Shown: piece by piece, positions 32,160 to 43,400 of the stretch
How positions within the stretch are numbered: position 1 is the stretch's first letter
Layout of the letters: every line of letters begins with the position of its first letter
Assembly (NCBI RefSeq): GCF_902459465.1
Contig: NC_047068.1
Span: forward strand, 1,922,001 to 1,986,000
Reading direction: 5' to 3'
From: Asterias rubens
Lineage: Eukaryota > Echinodermata > Asteroidea > Forcipulatida > Asteriidae
DNA length: 64,000 bases
Program-made: the position numbers and the translations under genes
Notes under the pieces: model-generated
Seen by the model: the letters and a program-made list of their open reading frames with translations, nothing else
Told to the model about the DNA's origin: nothing
The model's database searches: none

Positions 32160-32900
32160 CATGCACTGATGTTTTTATTCCCATCAAATTTGAATCTAAG
32201 AAGCATAACTGCAGTAACATGTAATACAAATGATAATCCCAGCAATATTCTCTTCTGTGGAGACTTTTTATGAACTCAATAAGCATGAAACAACAAATAA
32301 TATTGTTTTTCTGTCAATTAAGTTTAATCTCAAGTGGTCATCAAAAATATTGCATCCATCTTGTGAAAAACATGACATTATGAGCGACACATTAAACTTA
32401 TATTTACAAAACAAAGGGGCACAAATTAATACTATGTTTCCCTAAAAGGGGCCTGGTGTGCCGACATTAAAAAAATAAGAACAGTGGTAGGTTTTTTGCT
32501 TTCAATCCACATAATATTAGTCACTGATCATGATGTACACGATACAAAGAATTCAGAAAATGTCTGAAATTTCTCACCCTCCATACACACTGTGTTCTTA
32601 CTATGTATGTTGATAAAAACCAACAATTCTTTAAAAAGGGTACAAATACATTCAAGACAAAACAATGATAAAAACGCATGCAAATCTGTTAAATATGAAC
32701 GAGGGGAAAACGGGAGATGTATCGGCAAATTGGGATTAGACAATTGCTCTTTCAATATAATATCAGCAGCGTAGTCTTGTATAAAGTTGGTTCCAGAAAA
32801 TACACTGTAGGTACGAAGATTTTTGAAATACACAGGGGTCTCATATGTACATAATGCTCACAGAACGTTTATCTGGTGCCATGATGTTTGAAAGCAACCA
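32160..32900. other. Region downstream of H3.3
   Basis: AT-rich with only short chance ORFs on both strands. Part is probably H3.3 3' UTR. No clear polyadenylation signal could be chosen. Confidence 0.5.
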
Positions 32901-32920
32901 GTCTTCATTGAAGCATTTCG

Positions 32921-32997
32921 TCAGCATCTTCACGAAGTAGCACTCTACGTATTTCTTTGCTGGTATAGCAGTGAGTGCTACTTCATGAAAACGCTGA
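32921..32997. other. Long imperfect hairpin in the H3.3 3' UTR
   Basis: Arms 32921-32945 and 32973-32997 are inverted repeats of each other with 22 of 25 bases matching, separated by a 27-base loop. The structure begins about 30 bases after the H3.3 stop codon, so it would be part of the mRNA. It is not the canonical 6-bp histone stem-loop. Confidence 0.7.
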
Positions 32998-33027
32998 TGA
33001 TTTCTTTAGTATTTAAATAACAGTTCT

Positions 33028-33750
<723 letters not shown>

Positions 33751-34914
33751 TTATCTGTAAGGTTGAAAAAACATTTGTTATAATTCATTTGACCAGCATA
33801 AGGTGAAACTTGTCTAAATACAATGGTATTTAAGCCTTTTCATAATACCTGCTAGAGATTTCAGAGCCGTTAATCCCACACTTTCTGACAGAGTTTTTTA
33901 GGGCAAAAATTTTATTTTTTACAAAAGGAGATACCTCATTCATTGAGGTAAAATTAGATACCTTGTTTCATATCAAATGAAAAAGTGGTGGCGCCATACA
34001 GAAACTTTCCCTTTATTAGTTTTTGTAGGCCTAGGGCTAGGCCAGATTTTGTTACCCAAGTAAAAAATAAACAAGATTTCCAAAATATAGTCTCCGTCTC
34101 ACAGAGGAAGAAAGGTCAGTTATTCATCCATATTGTTAAATTTGTAGAATAACCGACATCAAAGAAGATTTTTGGTAGGTTCGAGGCGATTGTACTGGCA
34201 TACTGTCAACTGAAAACTTTCAATATAAATTATAAGTCGGCTGTGGTGGGAGTGTGTGGACTGTGGCCACATGTTTCCATTTACAGTTTGACTTTATATG
34301 ATTCATGAATATTCATTTAGGCGTATTATTTTTGAGAATCCCTGGTCTAACTCTGCGTTAATTCATCGGACAAGAATAAGTTAACATTGTTTGTTGAAAA
34401 TGGAGAGGGACAGGGTGATGGATGGAGGCAAGTGTTTAGCAGTACCATTTTATTTTACCACCACGGTCACACAGACTGCGGTGCCCACAGACTGTTCTTG
34501 CAACTCGTCACACTCACAGAGTGCTGGAAAAGTTTCTGTATCATAATCATCCTGCAACCACTATTTGTTTCAATAGTTTTTACCAAACGGAATATCACAC
34601 TTCAGTAAATTAGTTACTTATTTATGTAAGAACGAATGAAAAAGTGTTGGCAAGATACAGCAAGTTTTCCCAGCAGCAGCTGAAAAGTGAATGGTTTAAA
34701 ACCGACCGCCACTTTTTTTAATAAAGGGCGCCTTTACAAAAATTCCGGCTGTCAGTGTCAGGAACAGAATTGAAACAGTGTTTTTTTTGTGAAGTCAGCC
34801 CTATATTTTCTTATCAAACACAGAATAATGTTACTTATTATATCATGAATGGAATATGGCAACATTTACAACATGTAAATTCAATAACGACTTCATTGCA
34901 GCAGTATTCTTCAC

Positions 34915-35010
34915 CTGTTTTTCTCTGGTGTTCTTCCGTTCTTCCAACAAAACAAGTGTGTTGTTGTCTATACTAGTCGCCGCCGCTATACGTTGTGTGT
35001 GTGTGTATTA
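34915..35010 (-). other. Putative 5' UTR exon of histone H3.3
   Basis: An acceptor on the minus strand (CCTTACAG at 33762-33755) lies seven bases upstream of the H3.3 ATG. A matching donor AAACAG/GTGAAG is seen at 34915/34914. Upstream of it is a GCGGCGGCGAC patch and, further, the CCAAT cluster. The exact 5' end cannot be seen. Confidence 0.4.
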
Positions 35011-35069
35011 ATTTTGCATGCATCTACATTTTCACAATGAAGTCCGCTCTTTATGAGTTGGACAATTCT

Positions 35070-35201
35070 ATTGGTTTACTTGCCTGCGCTAACGACAGTC
35101 ATGAAAGAGTCCTGCTTATTGGCTAAAATAACTAAGTCTCATTGGTCAATCGGGGTTTTCTTGCTAGCAGTTGATTGGTCAATAACTCGAGCTCTGATTG
35201 G
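35070..35201 (-). promoter_or_regulatory. Cluster of five CCAAT boxes, probable H3.3 promoter
   Basis: On the minus strand CCAAT occurs at 35201-35197, 35178-35174, 35145-35141, 35122-35118 and 35074-35070 (ATTGG on the plus strand). All five are in the same orientation, spaced 23, 33, 23 and 48 bases, in a 132-base stretch. CCAAT arrays bound by NF-Y are typical of animal histone promoters. The cluster lies just upstream of the putative H3.3 5' UTR exon. Confidence 0.6.
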
Positions 35202-35209
35202 TTAGTTCG

Positions 35210-36100
35210 GGATCCCAATTTTGTCACAATTTCTTCTATGGAGTTTTACACGCAATTTAACAGAAAAGTGTTCATCACCAAGCATTTCTGAATCACAATA
35301 AAGACCAACATCGGGAAACAAATCAGGGGAAATAGTAGCTTTTATTTAAAAAACACGTTTCTGCCTTCCTTCTTGAATTATTTGATGTAGTATTCCCTCT
35401 AGTTGGCGATTTACATCCAGAAAGGTCTTGAACCAAAAATTATTTATTTATTTTTGCTACAACTGGGAAGGAGGAGTGGGGGTGGACGTGGGGGTTTAGT
35501 TTTATGGAACTAGAATGAAGGCTTCACAGTACCAGCCTGACTATACAGAAAGTTATCTTGCATGCTAGTAGAATTCTGGGTCAGGGCAAGCTAATGAATG
35601 TGTATGCAAACAATGGAGAAGCTCATCCGAACACTAGGGAAAGCTTTCAAAAGTTTCATCATGGAACCATTCTTATCCCGGCCTTTAGTGTCAATATGGG
35701 GCGTGGTGTACAGTGTATTCATTGTGTGATTGGAAGCTGAGGAATGGCTCACAGGAATTTAGGGGGAGGGCTCAACATGCTCTATGATTACATCATGGAG
35801 TAACATTTGGGGGGGGGGGGTAAACCCTCTGCCCCAATGAGCATTATATAGTTTGACATACCTGTCTCTAATTAGTCAAAGGAACTCAAATCCAGGGGTG
35901 CCTTTTTGTGGCTCCTCATTGAGGCAGAATTAGTCATTGTTGATGCATTACTCGAAGCTATACAACTGGCAAATGGCTTATTTGTTCAGACAGATTCAAA
36001 TAAAGGACTTCCCATCAGAGCCATTTTACTAAAGTTATTGGTGTTCAATACCCCCACACGCACACACATAAAAACAAAACAACTAATCGCATATTATTAT
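35210..36100. other. Intergenic between H3.3 promoter and TRAF6-like 3' end
   Basis: No gene or repeat family recognised, apart from a G-run at 35811-35821 and a short CA-rich patch at 36055-36070. Confidence 0.5.
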
Positions 36101-36103
36101 TCC

Positions 36104-36128
36104 TTTATTTAAAAATTCTGATTTTATT
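36104..36128 (-). terminator. Possible polyadenylation signals of the TRAF6-like gene
   Basis: TTTATT occurs at 36104-36109 and 36123-36128, which is AATAAA twice on the minus strand, about 1.3 kb after the stop codon. If used, the 3' UTR would include a complete family E fold-back element at 36690-36955. Confidence 0.3.
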
Positions 36129-36689
36129 ACAAAGTTATATGGAAATTACACATCACACACAAGTTGTTCAATATAATAAATATGACACTGAAAACACTTT
36201 TTAGTACTGAATAAAATCACAAAACAGCTGCTGCACAATTAACTTAATACCATTACAGATTAATATCCAAAATATGAATTACATTTATATAAAAATACAA
36301 GTTTAAAATAAAAATATATAAGCACTTGTGAACATGTCCTTCCTGAGCTTTTACAATTTAATTAATTCAAACAGTGTTACTTTTTACATAATGAACATGG
36401 CTCGTAGTGGTCCGCCTCCCCGAGTTGTGAAGGGTAAAGTAGCATCAACAGTGTCTTGGCAACCAATCCAGTCACTAAACCACTGAACTAAATCAACCTT
36501 ACCATGAACACATTCACTGATTGTTTACTGCTGACTTGTCTAATTTTTCCATAATTTTGTAAATCAAGTTTTTTATTGTCATTCCCTAAAACATACAGCG
36601 ATCCAGTTCAAATATCCTCCAAGGATAATGCACCAACTTCTAAAAAAAAAGAATAGTCAAACTGGGGTTTGAGTTAAGAAACATGTAAC

Positions 36690-36955
36690 GACGATCTCTA
36701 AATGACTTGGGGTGGTTCTGTGGTTCTAAAAAGAACCGTTGGTTTCAACTCGACATTTTGATCAGTATGCTCTGATCATCTTCTGCTCTCTCCAGAAAAC
36801 GATCAGAGAAAACTGATCGAAACATTGAGTTGAAACCAACGGATCTTTTCAGAACCACCCCAAATCATTTAGAGATCGTCATTACTATACATGGTGCTAC
36901 CGCAAACCTTTCCATATCATATTTCCACCATGCTAAGTTTCAAATCCTACTTAAA
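36690..36955. mobile_element. Family E fold-back element
   Basis: Two arms: AACCGTTGGTTTCAACTCG and its inverse CGATCGAAACATTGAGTTG-type arm, with the GATCAGTATGCTCTGATC centre. Probably in the 3' UTR of the TRAF6-like gene. Confidence 0.8.
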
Positions 36956-37449
36956 CTGGGGTTGTATGGTGGTACCATAGATCTATATGGGCGATACCCA
37001 ACAAATAATCCCTTCAATTTGTCTGAGTACCTGGAGTTTTGGGCGAATATAATTATTTCTGAGCTGAAGTTTGCAAAGAATACTCATTCATATTTCTTGA
37101 TTGAAAAAAGGTGGAAACAAAACTGTTTTCTTTCTCACAATGAAACTGCAGAATAAGCTCAATTCATTCATACTGTCAGCTGCTTAATTAGAGTGTAATA
37201 CTGAAGCGATGCATATATTCCAAAAAAGCTGTGATGACATTTTGAATGAGCTTTCTTGAGTGACTAAAACAATGAAATGCGCTGGTTCAAGCTTCGTTGG
37301 TTACAAATGGCAAACTGCAGCATACTTTTTACCAACTTTACTAAACTTACCTTGACTTTGAAGAAAACCCACAGTTTGTAAGTTTTTTATTAGCACATAT
37401 TTAAAAATTTGATTGTTTCATAATTATGGAAATTGCAGTAAATGGCAAA

Positions 37450-40400
37450 TTATAATGGCGTGAATTCTACATTAATCTGCACAAACACTACCCCATCATT
37501 ACAGAATCGACTGCTAGTCAACAAGTCTGTCTGCATAAACTTCAGACGTCCCCTGAACTGATCTCGAGTGTTTCCCATTCCAGCACGACTCATATTGCTG
37601 CATGTAATGATAGTTGTGAAGTCGGAACGCTCATGTGTGTTCTTAACCTGATCAAATAATGTCACTTTGCATGTGGTGCTAAACGGAAAATGCAACTGGT
37701 CGTCATAGTCGCCCTTCTGCAACACAATAAACAATGAGGTGTACGTTGAGTTTCTGGTCACATGGCCGTCCGTTTCTAGGCGGGCACAGAGCTTGTAGCC
37801 AGGTTGGCTGGTGTAGAAGGCTGGGCTGATGATACAGGTTGTTGAGTTGTTTCTACACATGTGGGATTTCAGATCTATTTTCCAGTGAAGATGTCCGTTG
37901 TAGTTGGTATTCTCAAGATGGCTGATTCGTTCCACTTGTTGATTCAGAAGTTTGTCTTTCTCGTTCAGATTTCTGTTGAAATCAGACATAGTTTTTTTTA
38001 TGAACTTGTGACCCAAAGCCATCAAACATTGGCCTTTATATTTGATACAAAATGCCGTTTTGTTTTGTCTGTAGTAACTTTGTACTTTAAAAGCAGCGAC
38101 TTTGGGGTTGGGGGTTGTGAGATGTTGGGGTTTGCGAGAAAATTATGGCTTTACAGTGAAACAGTACCCGTCAAATGACTTGAAGAACTATTCCAACAGC
38201 TTATAGGATGGCTAAACTTATTCAACCGAAGTGATTGGGTTTACCTTTTGAATCAGTCCATCCATAATTTCTAAAACATAACCCAGAAGTTTGAAATGCT
38301 TAACAATCTCGAAAATAAAGTTCTTATTTGTTACTGAAATAATCTAAAATTCCAAGCGGCCGGTGTATAGTCGGTCGAGGGATGGTCGTGCAATGGAAAT
38401 CTTGACACGCGATCATAAAAAGACACAGTTTTTAGGTCTCAATCTTAGGATCGCGCGACCTTAGAGCGACCGAATATAAACCGGCCTTTATAGCCAGAAA
38501 GACAATTGAACAACTGACAGGCCCTTCCTTAACATTGGCAACATACACTTTTGATATTTCCGCTCAGACCCTCACAGCTTCAGTTTTGTCAAATCCAAAT
38601 GTTGGAAGTAGTATTCAATCCCAGGTTCATTATTTCAGTAGGTCTTGGTTCCATTAAGTAATGTGACAGTATCATTGTTTTTGAGTGTTTTGGGGTTTTT
38701 TTTTTTTTGGGGGGGGGTATACTTTTCCCATCCCGTATAGTTTTCAGTAAACACACTATACAAAACCAACCTGTAAGCCATTGGTCACATTTTAGTGAAA
38801 ACACGGAGGGGAACAGTTTGTCAAGAATCTTGTGAACTTTCATTTTGAAGCTGATTCGATTGTTAAAATCCAAACAAGAAACCGCCAATTCTGGGGTCTT
38901 AAATTGTTTTTGGCGGTCTTCAATGATCTACACAAATACGCCTCGAAATTGCATGGTTTTCATTTTATGTTTTGACTCCCATAAATTGCCGACCGTGTTA
39001 GTTCGCAAAGTAAAAGGAAAACCATGCAATTTCGAGGCATATTTGTGTAGATCATTGTATTATACTTTTACAACATCTTTCTAACCATATGCACTTTATA
39101 ACAAATGATTTTTATATATCAACTCGTCCGATCCAAGGCAACGTGTCACTTTAATTGGTCTCGGCATTTCAACTAGCCTGCCCTATTCATCGTCAATAGA
39201 CTGAAGAGTGTGAGACATGTTGGTTTAAATCCTAAGTGTACCTGTTGAGTTGTTCAAAGCTCGACTTGAGTTGATGACACTGTTCTTGACACACTTCCAT
39301 TGCCTCAGATTGTTCCTTCAGCTGTGCTTTGTAGGTAAAACTTTGGGCCAAGACAAGGTGTAAATGATTGGATAACTCATCTTTGTTATGCGCAGGAAGG
39401 TCACAGCGCTTGATCTGTCAAAAAGCAAATCAATGTAATCAATAGACACAAATTTATATCATATTTTTCTTCTTTGTGTTTAGTTATGTAAATTGGACCA
39501 AAATGGTCCCCAAAATAGTTGAATACATGCGAGACTTGCACTGTCTGTCAGTTATCAAGTTTTGTAAGGTTTTCCAGAAATGTCATAATGCTCACTGATG
39601 TTGGGAAACTTAAAGGCTATGAAACAGTGAATTGTAACAAGGTATCAGCACTTCAAGCTTTGCAATGATAACAATAATCAACTTTCTTCTGACAATAGGC
39701 AAATTTAGCTGTGCCATGCAGGAGGAAAGATACAAAACAAATCAATACATTTATGCAGTACAAAGTCTTGAGAACGGACATTGACACGCACAGGAAATCA
39801 CTTCAGAACTGGCGCAACATACAATTTCTTTTGGTGGGTGCAAGTGGGGATCAAGAAATTTGTGGCTTGTGATATCTTTATTATATTGTTGCTGTTTTAA
39901 TTTCTACGGTTCGATGTTTTTCTGCTATTTTTAATAACTGTATATTAATGTGCAAACCAAGATTTTCATGCTGGGAATGATAAATAAAGAATTAAATTGA
40001 ATTGAATTGAATTAACTTGGGGAGGCAGCTTTTGATTGATTTAACCATTCAATTTTTCATTTGTACATTTTTTTATCTGATTTTTTGTTTTTGCCAGTTA
40101 CACGACTGCACTTCAGGCACCTTATTAAAGGTAGATTTAAAGGCACTACCTTACTTCAGAGGGAGCCGTTTCCCACAATATTTTATAATATCAACCTCTC
40201 CCCATTACTCGTTACCAAGTAAGGTTTTATGCTGATAATTATTTTGAGTAATTACCAAAAGTGTCCACTGCCTTTAAACACCATATGTAAATACCTTTTG
40301 GTCGCATCCTACAGCTTTGAATGTACAAGGAACAACACTGCTGGGACAGTCACCCTCCTCAACATCAATGTGCTTGGCCATCTGTATGGTCAATCAAACA

Positions 40401-43400
40401 TGGGGTAAAAGGTTGACTATGAAATGATCTTCCATCAAACATTCGTGCTGCCCACAGCTATGAATCCTTTAAGTCATTGGTTAAAACTCACTTGTTTCGC
40501 TCTCATTATGGTAGTTTTTACTCTTCTTGTTCAACTTTTGAACATTAACTTTTGTTGTCACTATGTACGGTGTGCTGAGATAATTGTATGTGGTGCACTT
40601 TAAACAATAAATGATCAGATTATATGATTAGACTATAACATCATTATTATCTAGTAAACGCACAAACATTTTATGACACATGTTAAAATGAAGAGCCAGT
40701 TGTTGTCTAAATCCCTCAGTGACCTCTCAGACCCTGGAGCCCAATTTCATAGAGCTGCTTAAGCAGACAATATTGTTAACAATTTTCTGCCGAGCAAAAA
40801 TGAGCCGCAGAAAACTGGATATAGATGGTATGTGTGATATAGTATTTTGGTTGGTAAGGATTTGGAAATAGTTTTACATTGCAGGCAAAATCAAGGCATC
40901 CTTTAATGACTACACAAATAATAAAAACTGGAATCTGATTTTGTGCGTTTTCAAATAACAAACAGTGGAAATCCACCTCAAATCAGATAAATCTTGAAAC
41001 CATACTCAATACAATGTACACTGGTTCTTCATGTTTGCTCAATGCAGCTGTGAACATCTACTTTATTAGAGATGTTTAATTTGCATCAGGGATAAAGAAT
41101 ATTAATTTTGGTTTTTACCCATACACCAATGTGTGATAGCACTGTATTGACCCAATTCACCTGACGTCATCATCAGAAAATCTTGGAACCGCCATACTGG
41201 TGGGCAATGCGGACTATGCGTTATTCCGTGAAGTGCGCATTTTAGGCGATGCGGCGCTTACATGTAAACCTATTGACCACCAAAATGATGAGCGTGGCAC
41301 AGTCGCCGCATGTGACGTGCGAGTCCTGTGAAAAAATGCTTGTGATATTGCCTGTGATATTTTTTCACAGGACTTGGGATGTACTGAGTATACAGTGCAG
41401 TGCTAACACACATCGGTGTATGGGTAAAAACCAACATCTACTTTATTGAGTAATTTACAATTCTTATACTACAGTGTATTTATTTGATACCAAATGACTT
41501 GAAGCATCAATTTAATCTCACCTGTTCTCTGAGTATTCCTCCATGTCCACATTCAGCACACTCAATGGGATATTTAGGACAATGTATCAGTTTATGATTC
41601 TGAAAGGTCGGGTAAAAGCACAGAAAATGGGTCAACCTTTCCCTTTATCAGGGACGCACTGGTTAATAGTCAGCACTGTTAATCATGAGTATTTAAATTA
41701 TATATGATTTGAGGCACTGCGTGGTGAGGTATCAATATATATTTGGTTTGCAGTAACACCATGTATGTATCTACTTGCCAGGTAGAGTTTGTTCTTAGAG
41801 AACTGTCTTTGTTTATTCTACTACCACGGAGTAGATTTATCGGATATTCGGGAGACTTCTCAGTTCTGAAAAGAACTGTCCTTAACTAATACCCGGGCGG
41901 AAGGTATAGAAAATTGGCTGGGACTACTACTTTAGTTTATAGGATCGTAATAAACTGTACTACCTCGGAGTCAGTTCTTGAATTGGTCTCATCAACGTTT
42001 CGACTAGCTCGCTCTAATCTTTGTCAGGAGACTGACTCTACCTGAGAAGTCTCTCGAACATCCGATAAATCTACTCCGCGGTAGTAGAATAAAGAAAGAC
42101 AGTTCTCTAAAAACAAACTCTACATAGCAAGTAGCATTTAAATTGTTGTTATTGATTTTTATCCCGCTGGTTTTGGGAATTCTTCTTTAGATTGAAAACT
42201 ACTTTGTGCAGAGACCTGTCCTTGATTTGAGTATATTAGCATATGAATCTTAGCCTCATGCATATATAGCAGTAAGCTTTCAAACTCAAACAAGAAACTG
42301 CTCAAATCCCGGCCAAAACGCTTGGGCTACCCATTGCTAACGTTATGTAAAACCATTCCCTGTCCAATTCCCATTAACTACCCTGCCCCCCTGTCCCCCA
42401 GACTCCCATAAATGGGCGACCGTTATAGTCTGCAAAGCAAAAGGAAAACCACGCAATTTCGAGGCAAATTTGTGTGGATCATTGTATTCTACTTTTAAAA
42501 CATTATTCCAACCATATGCATTTAATATAACAAATGGTTACAAACGCTTTTTATAAGACCAACTCGTCCGATCCAAAGCAACGTATCCCTTTAATTTTTT
42601 TTATTTTTTAACTACCAAACCAAAACTTTTATCACCAAATTCACAAATAAATGTTTTCCTTGCAGAGAATATCTGGCATTATAGCTATAATATAATACAA
42701 AATTAGATTTGCATATGAGCATACCATTTCATCCTTCCTGATGAATGACTCGCTGCAATGAGTACAATCCAATAGATGCAGCGGGCAATCTCCTAGATGC
42801 TCCTCATTCTTTCCTCTCAGGTATTGCTCTTCACATCCATTGGGACATACAAGCTTTGCAAATAGACAGGTATCACTGTGACTCTGAATCAAGAAAGAAT
42901 AATGGTAGATTCATTATAAATCCATCAAAGGCAGTGGACACTGTTGGTAATTACTCAATATTAGAATAAAACCTTACTTGGTAATGAGTAATGGGGAGAG
43001 GTTGATAGTATAAAACATTGTGAGAAACGGCTTACTCTGAAGTGACGTAGTTTTCGAGAAAGAAGGAATTTTCTACGAATTTGATTTTGAGACCTCACAA
43101 TTAGATTTTGAGGTCTCAAAATCAAGCATCTGAAAGCACACAACTTCATGTGACAAGGGTGTTTTTGCTTTTGTAATTATCTCGCAACTTTGACAACCAA
43201 TTGAGTTCAAATTTTCACAGGTATGTTATTTTTATGCATATGTTGAGATAAAGTGAGAAGAGTGGTCTGTGACAATTACCAACAGTGTCCAGTGTCTTTA
43301 AAGGATCATTTGGTAATTACTCTTAAAATTATGGCAATAGAAACCTACAGCAGTTTTCGATAGTAAAAAGCATTTTTGAGAAACAAGTTATATGACTTGT

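Noticed and set aside
37861..38178. Plus-strand ORF opposite the MATH exon
   Set aside because: Antisense shadow of TRAF6-like exon 8.
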